64,000 nucleotides of DNA from Marinilabilia salmonicolor (lineage in GTDB: Bacteria; Bacteroidota; Bacteroidia; Bacteroidales; Marinilabiliaceae), in NCBI RefSeq assembly GCF_003003035.1, contig NZ_PVTS01000007.1, positions 175,445 through 239,444 on the forward strand, given 5' to 3'. The number at the start of each line of letters is the position of its first letter. Positions within the stretch are counted from its first letter, which is position 1. Made by a program: the position numbers and the translations under genes. A model generated the notes under the pieces. That model was not told the origin of the DNA. It was given only the letters and a program-made list of their open reading frames with translations, and made no database searches. This document shows positions 42,236 to 52,223 of the stretch, in pieces.

Positions 42236-42539
42236 AATACATCCTTCTTAATTTTTTTGCCTGAGCAATTTCTTTTCTTGGTGTTTTTTGTGTTTTCTTT
42301 TGAAAACCATGCAATAGAATCACCAATTTATTGTCATCAAAAAAAGAAAAAATGCGGTAGATATTGCTTCCTGCCTCAATTCTGATTTCATAAATGCCAT
42401 CATCAAGGTGTTAAAAAAACTTTGTAGAGATTCGTTCTACTGATATTACAATTTGCAACACATAATCAACTTTTTCTTTTGCAGAAAGTGAGTTGTAAAA
42501 ATGCCAAAAGTAGTCTTCATAGGGTTCAAGGGTTCTCAT
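42204..42539 (-). pseudogene. HigB/RelE-like (Gp49 family) toxin with in-frame stop
   Basis: From ATG 42539 the frame encodes 'MRTLEPYEDYFWHFYNSLSA', reaches TAA at 42413-42411 (codon 43, after 'STKFF'), and continues in the same frame with 'HLDDGIYEIRIEAGSNIYRI' and 'LVILLHGFQKKTQKTPRKEI' to TGA at 42206-42204. The continuation is the conserved core of Gp49-type RNases. A single change (AAA to TAA, Lys to stop, beside a T-run) explains the interruption. Readthrough or a sequencing error are alternatives. Confidence 0.85.
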
Positions 42540-42764
42540 AATTCACCTGTAAATGTAACTAATTAGTTTCTATTTTAATATTCTCATGGATAATATTTTA
42601 AAACTAACACACCACAAGACACCGCAAAACCGCATGTATTGCAAAGTAAATGAAGCAATTATTATATTCTAACTGATAAATATTTTCAATAAAGGGAAAA
42701 ATGTCAGATATATTTTGTCGTTTTATTTTTTATCATTGAAATCCATAGTCCCTTATCTCAGGAT

Positions 42765-44000
42765 CTACTTATCCAGTGCTTCAAGACGTTTCAGCAATGG
42801 CGGATGCGAATAATTAAAGAAAACATACCAGGGATGTGGTGTGGGATTACTAAGGGCATTGGCTGAAATCTTTTTCAGGGCGGTTTGCAAGGCTTCCGGT
42901 TCTGCATATTTTGCTGCAAAAGCATCGGCCTGGTATTCATTGCGGCGAGAAAAAATGGTCATTCCCAATCCTGACAAACTGCTCACCGGGCTATACAAAA
43001 TACCAAAACCTATCAGGCCAATATGAAAAACAGGTTTTGATGCACCTAAAGCTTCTGACAGGGCCGGCTCATTGACAAACCATCCCAGTAGAAACAGCAT
43101 AACCCCGGTTTGTAAAAGCCCCAAAACAGTACTCCAAACAATATGCTTCAAACGAAAATGGCCGATCTCATGAGCCAGAACGGCAACGATTTCATCTGTA
43201 TCCAAATCATTAATCAGGGTATCGAAAAGAACAATCCTTTTATTTTTTCCAAATCCGCTGAAAAAGGCGTTGGCTTTGGTTGAACGTTTCGAACCATCCA
43301 TCACAAATACATTCTCCAGGGTAAAACCGGCCTTTTGACTCATTTTTTCTATGGCACTGCGCAATTCGCCTTCCTCCAAAGGTGTCTGTTTGTTGAAAAG
43401 CGGCAAAATAAGGGTGGTATAAAACTTACTGAAGAAAATCATAAACGCCGAAAGTCCTATCCAGGCATAAAGCCAGAACCAACGTCCGGCAAACTCATAA
43501 AACCAGATTACAAGCCCCAACAATATGCCACCCATGATGGCCCCTATAACAATGCCTTTTATCTGATCAAGCACAAAGATTTTGGGCGTGGTTTTGTTGA
43601 ATCCGAACTTTTCCTCAATTACAAAGGTCTGATAAAGAGAAAAAGGGATCCCTATCACCATAGAGGCCAATCCGATAGCTCCAAAAAAGAACAAAGGACG
43701 CCACAACCAATGTGTTGTCAACTGTTGCACCAATTCATCTACCCGGGCAAATCCATGAAACCACAAAAAAACCAGCAACACTAACAAACTAAAAGTGGAG
43801 CTTATCTTTCCGAACCGGTGATTCACTTTCCGGTATTGCTTCTGTTTTTCAAATTTCTCCTGGGGATAGACGTCTGATAATCGCTCAGGAACCTTATCCG
43901 TCCAGCTTTTGCGGTTCAATTCTTCCAGGATCCAACCCCACACGGCATCCAGAAGAAGAATAGCAATAATAATAAAGAACAGCAGTGTATGTGTTTGCAT
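42765..44000 (-). CDS. M48 family metallopeptidase (Ste24/CAAX protease type)
   Basis: 411 residues from the ATG at 44000; an upstream in-frame TTG at 44024 is less likely. Multiple membrane helices (about 5-25, 68-83, 102-125, 148-170, 178-195) and the zinc motif 'LAHEIGHFRLKH' (H277, E278, H281), with a third ligand in 'NEYQADAFAAKYA'. Cleaves membrane proteins; eukaryotic homologues process CAAX proteins, but the bacterial role is proteolytic quality control. Confidence 0.93.
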   Translation of the reverse strand: MQTHTLLFFIIIAILLLDAVWGWILEELNRKSWTDKVPERLSDVYPQEKFEKQKQYRKVNHRFGKISSTFSLLVLLVFLWFHGFARVDELVQQLTTHWLWRPLFFFGAIGLASMVIGIPFSLYQTFVIEEKFGFNKTTPKIFVLDQIKGIVIGAIMGGILLGLVIWFYEFAGRWFWLYAWIGLSAFMIFFSKFYTTLILPLFNKQTPLEEGELRSAIEKMSQKAGFTLENVFVMDGSKRSTKANAFFSGFGKNKRIVLFDTLINDLDTDEIVAVLAHEIGHFRLKHIVWSTVLGLLQTGVMLFLLGWFVNEPALSEALGASKPVFHIGLIGFGILYSPVSSLSGLGMTIFSRRNEYQADAFAAKYAEPEALQTALKKISANALSNPTPHPWYVFFNYSHPPLLKRLEALDK

Positions 44001-44495
44001 CGGTTTATTTTTAAGAAGCTGCAAACTTAGTTTTTACAGGGCTTAAAAACAAACCGGGAAACTGGTCAATATTCCGTTAAAAAAAACACAAACGCAATGA
44101 CGTAAAGTTTTATTATGAGATTCTTGCACTTAATGCCGTCGCTTATACAAACAATTAATTATCAAATATCTCAAAAAGCATTATAGGGTTTTGGCCGGTG
44201 TTCAATAAGAAAAAGTATTTCGTATTTTACATTCGACACCTTCAGCGTCGGTCATTTTCAAATTGAAAACAGTCATAAATATGTGAGCCCTTCAGGCTCC
44301 TTCTGTCCATAAGGAGTAAGACGTAGAGTCATAAAAGAAGAATAGAAAAGCAATAACTTCACAAATAAAAAGCTGTGAACCTTTGACCGAAAAACGAGAC
44401 AATCCGGTCGCAACTCCACAGCCTATTCTTCATCAAAATTCCTCTCTTTAACTTTCAGTCTCCGCTCTGCAACATAAACTCAGGCCCTCTCACAA
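44001..44495. other. Intergenic region without a gene
   Basis: No credible reading frame. It contains a minus-strand terminator (listed separately), short inverted pieces such as ACACCTTCAGCGTCGG, and TTCTGTCCATAAGG, which resembles a decayed family A end. Confidence 0.5.
44362..44423 (-). terminator. Terminator after the LVIVD gene
   Basis: On the minus strand GGCTGTG...GACCG pairs with CGGTC...CACAGC in two helices and runs into TTTTTATTTG. Confidence 0.65.
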
Positions 44496-45767
44496 CTAAT
44501 TATCATAAACAGGTAAATAACTCAGTCTTTGAATATCTTCCAGCGAAGAGTAATCGTACTGATACAGTCCATCCTTACCTATCACCAAAAGAACTTCCCC
44601 CAGGGGAATCACGTCATAGGCATCAATATCCTTGTAATGGGCAATCAAATTCTCATCAATGGCATAAGGATCATTGGCATGATAAATTTTGAGGCCCGCT
44701 TTTCCGTCACAAACAAATAGCACCTCATTTTCAATCCCCAGCCCATAAGGTTCTGTCATTGGGTAAGTCTCCAGTAACTCAGGATATTCAATGACGGAAA
44801 TATCGATGACCTCCAGTTGACTTTCGATGGCTCCGCAGAGATTTCCTCCCCGAAGCGTAACATACGCATAATCCCCCTCTACTACTACCGGATCACAGGC
44901 TGAGGCATGTCTAAATTGGGAAATAAACTGAGGACTGGAGGGATCCTGAAGACTGTAAACAAACATCCCCGAACGTGCTCCGATAAACAGCATCTGATTG
45001 TATGGAAACAGGGTCTCTATTTCCCAGCTTACAGGAATCCGCTTACTGTATTCAGGATTGGCGGCATCCGACACATCAAACAAATTCAAAGAGGCCTTAT
45101 CGATGGCATACAAGTAATCACCATATACCGTAAAACGGGCCATGGAGCCTCCCTGCCCTGTTCCGGTATTACTGACGTTGCTTGCCAGTGCACCATCCAT
45201 CAGAAAAAATGAAGACTCCCAGCGGGGAAAATGTCGATATTCATCACTATCACCGGACACATCTTCTGTTTTCTCGGTCACTTTATACCCGGTAACCACT
45301 CCCCGGGCTTGATCTATGTCGTCAAGTATCCCCACTTCATATTCAGGAATGATGTATGGAAAAACATTAGTATCGCGATCCACCTCCATAATATTGTTCA
45401 TATCGCTAATGTCAATGGTCAGCAGATCAATGTAACTGTCGGCATAAAGTTTATCTCCTTTAATTGCCATATCCACATTCCCCGGTATCTCAATAAACGA
45501 TAAAACTTCAGGATTGGAGGGATCGGCATTGTTAACCACGTGGATGCCTTTCTGGTATTCGTTGATAAAGATAAAATCGTCTTTAAAATAAAATTTTCCG
45601 GGTTGACGGATGGCTTCCGCACTTTTTAGCGCAAAAGAAGAGCGCAAATCCTCATAACTGAGGTACTCAGGGGTATTCACCGTGTAGGTTTCTTCAATCC
45701 GGTCACTACAGGAAGAGAAGCCGGCTATAAGAACCAATGTCAGTAGAAGAATGGAAACTTTTTTCAT
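44496..45767 (-). CDS. LVIVD-repeat lipoprotein
   Basis: 423 residues from the ATG at 45767. Lipobox 'LVLIAGFSSC' with C20. The body is a beta-propeller-like series of LVIVD-type repeats such as 'GIHVVNNADPSNPEVLSFI', 'LLTIDISDMNNIMEVD', 'LNLFDVSDAANPEYSKRI', 'MFVYSLQDPSSPQFISQF' and 'LEVIDISVIEYPELLETYP'. Such proteins are surface or periplasmic and of unknown function. A longer frame upstream to 45860 lacks a signal and is discounted. Confidence 0.9.
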   Translation of the reverse strand: MKKVSILLLTLVLIAGFSSCSDRIEETYTVNTPEYLSYEDLRSSFALKSAEAIRQPGKFYFKDDFIFINEYQKGIHVVNNADPSNPEVLSFIEIPGNVDMAIKGDKLYADSYIDLLTIDISDMNNIMEVDRDTNVFPYIIPEYEVGILDDIDQARGVVTGYKVTEKTEDVSGDSDEYRHFPRWESSFFLMDGALASNVSNTGTGQGGSMARFTVYGDYLYAIDKASLNLFDVSDAANPEYSKRIPVSWEIETLFPYNQMLFIGARSGMFVYSLQDPSSPQFISQFRHASACDPVVVEGDYAYVTLRGGNLCGAIESQLEVIDISVIEYPELLETYPMTEPYGLGIENEVLFVCDGKAGLKIYHANDPYAIDENLIAHYKDIDAYDVIPLGEVLLVIGKDGLYQYDYSSLEDIQRLSYLPVYDN

Positions 45768-45889
45768 GTTGTTTGATTTTTGGGTTTTTAGTATAAGAAT
45801 AGATTTTTCGTAAATACCATTGTTTATCAGATGCATATATGCGTAAAAGGTTGCGTTCAATAATTTTACTTACGTGACAATAGTGTACT

Positions 45890-46118
45890 AAATATTTCCC
45901 AAAAGGGATTTCATCCCTTAGACCCTGACCTACTTTCTTGTCTTGATACAAGAAAGTAGGCAAAGAAGATCAAGACTGTGCCAGCTTTCGCTCTAAAAAC
46001 TACAGTTCTTTTATCGTAATCGTCAAAACTCATCTCGCTTGCTACGCGCTCGAGATTCAAACAGAGACGATTTTACGATAAAAAAACCTTGTTTTTAGGC
46101 TTACCTGTCAAGGTCAGT
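45890..46118. repeat. Family F palindromic element F2
   Basis: Begins with the F1 block, then CCTACTTTCTTG/CAAGAAAGTAGG (12-bp stem, 45929-45960), then nested arms TTTTATCGTAATCGTC and GACGATTTTACGATAAAA around ATCTCGCTTGCTACGCGCTC. CTAAAAAC and GTTTTTAG form an outer pair. The whole can fold into a long branched hairpin. It fills most of the gap to 46221. Confidence 0.7.
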
Positions 46119-46220
46119 CCTTTCAAGCAAGCCAGCATATTCAAAATGTTAATTCATTAGAACTAATTCACCTACGCAACTAAAAAGAAAAAAACCCATC
46201 TTTACTGAAAACCCAAAGAA

Positions 46221-46790
46221 ATGAAAACAACAATTACCATTTTGCTGCTGATATCGACTTTTTGCAGTCAGGCTCAGGAAAAAGAAATAACAGTTAATGA
46301 AGATCAGAAAGAATATGCCATTTTCACCTCTTTCGGTCAGTTTATTGGCTCATCCGGGGATGAAAAAGGAAGTATAAGTTCATTTCGGATTGCACCGGCA
46401 CTTAAACTGGGTAATCACTGGGCGGTTGGATTAACCACGGGAGTAGAATGGTTTGATGTAACTCTTTTGCCCGTTGGCCCTGATATCAAATACTTTCTCT
46501 CATCAAAAAACAATGGCGGATTTTTCCTGCAGGGCGCATTGGGGCATTCATTTCCTCTTGAAGATGCAAGCCTGGAATACGCAGAAATTTTGGAAACCAA
46601 CGGTGGATTTTTCACAAATTCTCATTTGGGATATGTATTCCCTATGAAAGGAAACAGCAAACTGTTTATCTCTGCGGGCTATCATTATCAGGTATCCGGG
46701 CATGTGCAGGAGCACTGGATATACAGAGAGCTGGAAAGAAAAATAAAATACAACCGGTTTTCGGTGAGAATCGGAATGGCAATTTTCTAA
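46221..46790 (+). CDS. Small outer-membrane beta-barrel protein
   Basis: 189 residues with a signal peptide (MKTTITILLLISTFCSQAQ). Alternating hydrophobic strands with aromatic girdles ('HWAVGLTTGVEWFDV', 'GGFFLQGALGHSFPL', 'SKLFISAGYHYQVSG') end in 'RFSVRIGMAIF', a typical C-terminal barrel strand with final Phe. Eight strands are plausible. Substrate unknown. Terminator follows at once. Confidence 0.8.
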   Translation: MKTTITILLLISTFCSQAQEKEITVNEDQKEYAIFTSFGQFIGSSGDEKGSISSFRIAPALKLGNHWAVGLTTGVEWFDVTLLPVGPDIKYFLSSKNNGGFFLQGALGHSFPLEDASLEYAEILETNGGFFTNSHLGYVFPMKGNSKLFISAGYHYQVSGHVQEHWIYRELERKIKYNRFSVRIGMAIF

Positions 46791-46833
46791 AACAACAATG
46801 GCGACTGAAAATCAGCCGCCATCGTTGTTTTTA
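46791..46833 (+). terminator. Rho-independent terminator
   Basis: AACAACAATGGCG pairs with CGCCATCGTTGTT (one mismatch), then TTTT. Confidence 0.8.
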
Positions 46834-46844
46834 ATGATATATAG

Positions 46845-46996
46845 CGTTTGCAAGAAAACTAAGGTTATTCAGTCTTTGATAAGAAAGCGCCAAATACGAG
46901 GCTTTCGAAGTTTTTGAAAACAAGGAGTTTACTTTTCGTAAATGACTGTTTCAAAAACGAGAATAACGAAGTAGTTGGTGTTATCTTGCAAAGACG
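46845..46996. repeat. Palindromic element G
   Basis: Imperfect terminal inverted repeat CGTTTGCAAGAAAAC and GTTATCTTGCAAAGACG. The inner hairpin (46910-46958) pairs GTTTTTGAAA with TTTCAAAAAC. Read on the minus strand, its apex is CATTTAC-GAAA-AGTAAACTCC, the same apex as in family A copy A2, although the arms are unrelated. Confidence 0.7.
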
Positions 46997-47005
46997 ATGT
47001 ACGAA

Positions 47006-47821
47006 TCATTGTTTCTGCACCGGTCCTCGTTTGATGGCTTTTTGCACATAGTACAAGCCGGCAATCACAAAGGGAATACTCAGAATTTGTCCCATATTGA
47101 TGGCCATTCCTGCTTCAAAAGCCTCCTGATCAGCCTTCACAAATTCAATGATAAAACGTGAAGCAAAAACACCTATCAGAAAAACGCCGAAGAGAAGCCC
47201 CTGACGTAGTCTTGCATTGGTTTTCCAATACAAGAACATCAAATAGACAAATGTACCAAGATACGCAAGAGCTTCATATATTTGAGTTGGATGCCTAAGC
47301 GTAACTATTTCCTGGCCGTCAACTCGCTGGAACCAAAAAGCCCAGGGTACATCAGTAACCCGACCCACAATTTCGGAATTCATAAGATTGCCCAGTCTGA
47401 TAAAGACTGCCGCCAAAGCAACCGGTACCACCAGACGATCAAGAATCCAAAGCATCGGTTTTTTGGAAACTTTTTTGGAATAGTAATAGATGGCTACCAA
47501 TATTCCGATGGCCCCGCCGTGACTTGCCAGCCCGCCATGCCAGATGGCCAGAATCTCTCCCGGATGCTGCGAGTAATAATCCCATCCGTAGAAAAAGACA
47601 TGCCCCAGGCGGGCTCCGATAACGGTGGCTACCACCACATAAATAAAGAGTTTATCGAGCCATTTTTCGGGAAGTTCTTCCCGTTTAAACATCCGCTCAA
47701 TGATGTAGTAACCCGATAAAAAAGCCAGGGCAAAAAGCAGTCCGTAATAACGAACGGTCAACGGCCCCAGAGAGAAAATCTCCGGATCGGGGTTCCAGCT
47801 AATATAATTCAGTAAAAACAT
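47006..47821 (-). CDS. lgt: Prolipoprotein diacylglyceryl transferase
   Basis: First enzyme of lipoprotein maturation, in the inner membrane. 271 residues, about seven helices. Conserved stretches: 'VRYYGLLFALAFLSGYYI', 'GARLGHVFFYGWDYY', 'WHGGLASHGGAIG', the signature 'RLGNLMNSEIVGRVTDVPW' and 'HPTQIYEALAY'. It follows secA by 6 bp, which suggests an export operon. The many lipoproteins in the window would be its substrates. Confidence 0.96.
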   Translation of the reverse strand: MFLLNYISWNPDPEIFSLGPLTVRYYGLLFALAFLSGYYIIERMFKREELPEKWLDKLFIYVVVATVIGARLGHVFFYGWDYYSQHPGEILAIWHGGLASHGGAIGILVAIYYYSKKVSKKPMLWILDRLVVPVALAAVFIRLGNLMNSEIVGRVTDVPWAFWFQRVDGQEIVTLRHPTQIYEALAYLGTFVYLMFLYWKTNARLRQGLLFGVFLIGVFASRFIIEFVKADQEAFEAGMAINMGQILSIPFVIAGLYYVQKAIKRGPVQKQ

Positions 47822-47827
47822 AAATCG

Positions 47828-50800
47828 TTATTTTCCGTGACATTGTTTGTATTTCTTACCACTTCCGCAAGGACAGGGATCGTTACGTCCAACCTTCTTT
47901 TCCACACGTACAGGCTCTGCCTTGGGCTTTTCTTTTGGTGCTTCTCCGGGCTGCCCGCCTCTCGACGCCACACCGGGTGCTCCCACTCCCGGCATTTCAT
48001 CTTTCTGCATTTTCAAACGCCCCAGATCGCTGCGTTTGCGCTCTTCGGCCTGTTTCACCTGACTGGCATCCCTGATGGGAATGTGGGCCTTGGCCAGTGA
48101 AGCAACCACCTTGCGGTTATTCTCCCCAATCATGGTCTTGAAAAGGTTAAACGACTCAAACTTATAAATCAACAGCGGATCTTTTTGTTCATACGAAGCA
48201 TTTTGTACCGCCTGCTTCAGGTCGTCAAGCTCCCGAAGGTGCTCTTTCCAGGCTTCGTCGATGGTAAGCAGCAACATGGCCTTGGAGAATGATTTGGCCA
48301 AATCGGCACCCTCTGTCTCGTAAGCTTTTTTGAGATTGGTGGTAATCTGGAACACCCGCTGACCGTCAGAAATGGGAACCACAATATTTTCATAAACTTC
48401 CCCCTTATTCTCAAAGACATCTTTGACTACAGGATAAGCCTGACGGGCAATGGTCTCCATCTTACGCTGATAATTGTCCCATACCTTAGTATGTAACTTA
48501 TCTGCAAGCTCTTCCACCTTGGTTTTCATAAACTCCTCCTGTTTGAAGGGAGAATCGGTAGAGAAAGTACGTATCAACTCGGTTTTGAATCCTTCAAAAT
48601 CATTGGTTCCCTGATATTCGGTTACCAATTCCTCACAGGTATCCAGCATCATATTGGAGATATCCACCTGAATACGCTCACCATACAGAGCATGCTTACG
48701 TTTGGTATAAATCACCTCACGCTGTGAGTTCATCACATCATCATATTCCAGCAGACGCTTACGAATACCAAAGTTGTTCTCTTCCACTTTCTTCTGCGCC
48801 CGCTCAATACTCTTGGTAATCATACTGTGCTGAATCACTTCCCCGTCCTGGATTCCCATACGGTCCATATATTTCACAATACGATCGGAACCAAACAGAC
48901 GCATCAGATTGTCTTCGAGCGAAACAAAGAACTGAGAAGAACCCGGGTCCCCCTGACGACCGGCACGACCACGTAACTGACGGTCCACACGACGCGACTC
49001 GTGACGCTCGGTACCCACAATGGCCAAACCGCCGGCCTCTTTTACCTCTTTGGACAGCTTGATATCGGTACCACGACCTGCCATGTTGGTAGCAATGGTC
49101 ACCACACCTTCCTTACCGGCATCGGCAACAATCTCGGCTTCCCGCTGGTGTTGCTTGGCATTCAATACATTGTGCTTGATACCACGAATTTTAAGCATCC
49201 GGCTGAGCAACTCCGAGACTTCCACTGAGGTAGTACCCACAAGTACCGGTCTGCCGGCTTTTACAAGTCCGGAGATCTCCTCGATAACAGCGTTGTATTT
49301 CTCCCGGGTGGTTTTATATACCAGGTCTTCATGGTCTTTCCGGGTAATCGGGCGATTGGTGGGAATCACCACCACATCCAGTTCGTAAATGTCCCAGAAT
49401 TCTCCTGCTTCCGTCTCGGCAGTACCGGTCATACCAGCGAGCTTATTATACATCCTGAAATAATTCTGGAGGGTAATGGTAGCATAGGTCTGTGTGGACG
49501 CTTCCACTTTAACCCTTTCTTTAGCTTCAATAGCCTGGTGCAAACCGTCGGAGTAGCGACGCCCCTCCATGATACGGCCGGTCTGCTCATCCACAATTTT
49601 CACCTTGTTGTCCATCACCACATATTCCACATCCTTCTCGAACATGGCATACGCCTTAAGCAACTGATTTACCGTGTGAACACGCTCCGATTTAACAGCA
49701 TAATTCTGAAGCAGCTCATCCTTTTTAGCCACTCTGTCTTCTTCACTCAGGCTGTCATCCTTGTCAAGTGTCGCCACTTCGGAACCAATATCCGGAAGCA
49801 CGAAGAAGCTGGCATCATCACTGGTTCCTGTTATCAAATCGATTCCCTGATCGGTCATCTCCACCGAATTGGTTTTCTCATCAATCACAAAATAAAGGGG
49901 ATCGGTCACCACATGCATATTCTTGTTGTTCTCCTGCATGTAGAAGTTCTCTGTTTTGAGCATACGGGCCTTCATGCCCTGCTCACTCAGAAACTTAATG
50001 ATGGCCTTATTTTTAGGAAGTCCTTTGTAGGCACGAAGCAACAGCAGCGCGCCTTCGTCCTGCTCTTTAGAATTCTCAGATTTGAGTTTCTGCTTAGCTT
50101 CGGCAAGTATTTTGGTCACCAAAGCACGCTGTGTCTCAAAGAGTTTCTCTACTTTGGGGCGATACTCCATGAAGAGCTCGTCAGTCCCTTTGTTGGGTAC
50201 AGGACCGGAGATAATCAATGGCGTACGTGCATCGTCAATCAATACGGAGTCCACCTCATCCACGATGGCATAGTTGTGCTTGCGCTGCACCAGGTCTTTG
50301 GGCGAAACAGCCATATTGTCACGCAGATAGTCAAAACCAAACTCATTGTTGGTTCCGTAGGTAATGTCTGCTTTGTAAGCAGCCCTGCGAGCCTCGGAGT
50401 TGGGCTGGTGTTTATCGATACAATCCACGCTCAGTCCATGGAACATGAAAATGGGCCCCATCCATTCAGAGTCACGTTTGGCCAGGTAATCGTTCACCGT
50501 TACCAGGTGTACGCCTCTTCCGGTCAGTGCATTCAAAAACACCGGCAGGGTTGCCACAAGGGTTTTACCTTCCCCTGTAGCCATCTCGGCAATTTTACCC
50601 TGATGAAGGACCACACCACCAAAGAGCTGCACGTCGTAATGCACCATATCCCAGGTGATTTCGTTACCTCCCGCCTGCCAGGTATTGTGATAAATGGCAT
50701 TTTCACCCTCTATCTCTACAAAATCGTATTTCGCAGCCAGGTCGCGGTCGAAATCAGAAGCATTAACCGTTACTGTTTCGTTTTCTTTGAAGCGCCGGGC

Positions 50801-51160
50801 AGTCTCTTTAACTACAGCAAATGCTTCGGGAAGAATTTCATCCAGCGTACCTTTGAGTTTTTCGGTAATTTCGTCCTCCAGCTTATCAATCTGGTCATAA
50901 ATATCCTCACGCTCATTGATGCCCATTTTTTGGGTATCCGCTTTCTCTTTAAGCTCATCAATTTGCTTTTGCTCCTCACTTACTTTATCGTTCAGGCGGG
51001 CTTTAAGATCTAACGTGCGTTGACGCAGCTCATCATTGGAGAGCTTCTCTATCTCAGGAGAAACTGCTTTTATTTGTTCGACAACAGGCATCACCAGCTT
51101 CTGGTCACGCGTAAACTTACTGCCAAACAACTTGGTCATTATCTGATTAAATGCAGACAT
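47828..51160 (-). CDS. secA: Preprotein translocase ATPase
   Basis: 1110 residues, the length common in Bacteroidota. Walker A '[20 protein letters not shown]', '[16 protein letters not shown]', '[20 protein letters not shown]' and '[15 protein letters not shown]' of the helicase core, a long insertion between the nucleotide-binding motifs, and a C-terminal SEC-C zinc motif '[15 protein letters not shown]' after a Pro/Gly-rich linker. Drives protein export through SecYEG. Confidence 0.98.
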   Translation of the reverse strand: MSAFNQIMTKLFGSKFTRDQKLVMPVVEQIKAVSPEIEKLSNDELRQRTLDLKARLNDKVSEEQKQIDELKEKADTQKMGINEREDIYDQIDKLEDEITEKLKGTLDEILPEAFAVVKETARRFKENETVTVNASDFDRDLAAKYDFVEIEGENAIYHNTWQAGGNEITWDMVHYDVQLFGGVVLHQGKIAEMATGEGKTLVATLPVFLNALTGRGVHLVTVNDYLAKRDSEWMGPIFMFHGLSVDCIDKHQPNSEARRAAYKADITYGTNNEFGFDYLRDNMAVSPKDLVQRKHNYAIVDEVDSVLIDDARTPLIISGPVPNKGTDELFMEYRPKVEKLFETQRALVTKILAEAKQKLKSENSKEQDEGALLLLRAYKGLPKNKAIIKFLSEQGMKARMLKTENFYMQENNKNMHVVTDPLYFVIDEKTNSVEMTDQGIDLITGTSDDASFFVLPDIGSEVATLDKDDSLSEEDRVAKKDELLQNYAVKSERVHTVNQLLKAYAMFEKDVEYVVMDNKVKIVDEQTGRIMEGRRYSDGLHQAIEAKERVKVEASTQTYATITLQNYFRMYNKLAGMTGTAETEAGEFWDIYELDVVVIPTNRPITRKDHEDLVYKTTREKYNAVIEEISGLVKAGRPVLVGTTSVEVSELLSRMLKIRGIKHNVLNAKQHQREAEIVADAGKEGVVTIATNMAGRGTDIKLSKEVKEAGGLAIVGTERHESRRVDRQLRGRAGRQGDPGSSQFFVSLEDNLMRLFGSDRIVKYMDRMGIQDGEVIQHSMITKSIERAQKKVEENNFGIRKRLLEYDDVMNSQREVIYTKRKHALYGERIQVDISNMMLDTCEELVTEYQGTNDFEGFKTELIRTFSTDSPFKQEEFMKTKVEELADKLHTKVWDNYQRKMETIARQAYPVVKDVFENKGEVYENIVVPISDGQRVFQITTNLKKAYETEGADLAKSFSKAMLLLTIDEAWKEHLRELDDLKQAVQNASYEQKDPLLIYKFESFNLFKTMIGENNRKVVASLAKAHIPIRDASQVKQAEERKRSDLGRLKMQKDEMPGVGAPGVASRGGQPGEAPKEKPKAEPVRVEKKVGRNDPCPCGSGKKYKQCHGK

Positions 51161-51275
51161 ATATTTCTAACAATTAATATTTTACAAAATGAAAATTCAC
51201 TTGCGGTTATCTGCAGAATTGGTGCCAAAAAAATCAGGCAATAAAACTGATACCGAAAGTGTCGGGAATGAACAA

Positions 51276-51719
51276 TCAGGCCACAGAAGGTCCAGCCCGT
51301 ATTTCAAGAGAAGGAAAAGTAGCAGAATTCCGGGTTTCCGGCTTCTGCCTAAGGTACCTTTTATCCTGCAAATCTGTCAGCCACACCTCCGAACCACATC
51401 GCTGGGGTAATGTAAACAAAACCGCATCGGGTAAAATCTCCGGTAGCACGGAAATGCCTGACAAAGCAGAAATATTTACAGTAGAAAAAACAGGCAAAGC
51501 TTCTTTGGAATCGCCTGATAAAACAGAGGACTTGGAAATTTTCACAAAATAGTGTTTCCCATTACCTTCCCTGAGGGCTTTGACGACCTCTTCGGCGGAG
51601 ATGTTTTTCTCCGGACTATCGGGCCATCCTTCATGGGGCTGACACGCACCTACAGCTACATAAACCGTAAGTGTTACCCCAAGCAGGGTCAAACATCCTA
51701 TTTCAGAATAGTTTCGCAC
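51276..51719 (-). CDS. Hypothetical lipoprotein
   Basis: 147 residues if read from GTG at 51719, giving a short basic start, a hydrophobic stretch and lipobox 'YVAVGAC'. The mature part is compact ('ISAEEVVKALREGNGKHYFV', 'CGSEVWLTDLQDKRYLRQ') and has no relative I recognise. The frame continues upstream to 51830, but a 28-bp motif shared with the fabG promoter region lies at 51744-51771, favouring the GTG. An opposite-strand frame (51259-51552) is judged a shadow. 115 bp upstream of secA. Confidence 0.5.
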   Translation of the reverse strand: MRNYSEIGCLTLLGVTLTVYVAVGACQPHEGWPDSPEKNISAEEVVKALREGNGKHYFVKISKSSVLSGDSKEALPVFSTVNISALSGISVLPEILPDAVLFTLPQRCGSEVWLTDLQDKRYLRQKPETRNSATFPSLEIRAGPSVA

Positions 51720-51743
51720 AAATATCTTTTTCTCCGTTTCGGC

Positions 51744-51771
51744 CTGTAAAGATGTTAAAAGTTTTGCAATT
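51744..51771 (-). promoter_or_regulatory. Shared upstream motif, copy 2
   Basis: Minus-strand CAAAACTTTTAACATCTTTA, 25 of 28 positions equal to the block upstream of fabG. It lies 25 bp before the GTG start of the lipoprotein gene. Confidence 0.45.
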
Positions 51772-51830
51772 TTCGTGGGTTTTCGGGGGAATTTAACATT
51801 GAAGGTTGAGTTGAACCACATAAGACACAT

Positions 51831-52223
51831 AAGGATTTGAAGAATATGTGGTTTTCATCGGAGTTGAAAAAGTGAACAAGGTTTTAAGGCAGAAGTTGGT
51901 GGGATTTCAAACCGATCACCGAACAGCGGATTCCGATTCACCATTGACAGGTATGGCGGCCTCCAATCCGCCATTCAAGACTCGCAGAAACCCATACGCC
52001 ATTAGAAGGCTGATTGCCTCGATCCTGCCGCTTTACTTGTCGAAAATCGGCCACATTATGGAAACGGCGGATCGGCTTCGGCTGTGCCGCTTTCCTTAGA
52101 AAGAATCCGCCGCACCTGATTTCCACATATATAACCTCCAACGGATTGGCCTCTGCTCTGCCGCTCTCAACAGAAAAAATCGGCCGAACCAAGAGACCTG
52201 CATTTGACGGTCTGCTCCATGCT
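51831..52223. other. Intergenic region with short imperfect repeats
   Basis: No credible gene. Three imperfect blocks of about 33 bp lie 57-73 bp apart, each with GCCGCT at the front and AATCGGCC- or AATCCGCC-like sequence at the end (near 52026, 52083 and 52156). An earlier GGCGGCCTCCAATCCGCC may be a fourth, weaker one. Confidence 0.45.

Noticed and set aside
49331..51013. A 560-codon plus-strand frame opposite secA
   Set aside because: Antisense shadow of a strongly conserved gene; composition (His, Ile and Phe rich) is typical of a reverse-frame artefact.
51259..51552. Plus-strand frame of 97 codons opposite the hypothetical lipoprotein
   Set aside because: The minus-strand frame has a lipobox and an upstream motif; this one is Ser, Thr and Lys rich with no features.
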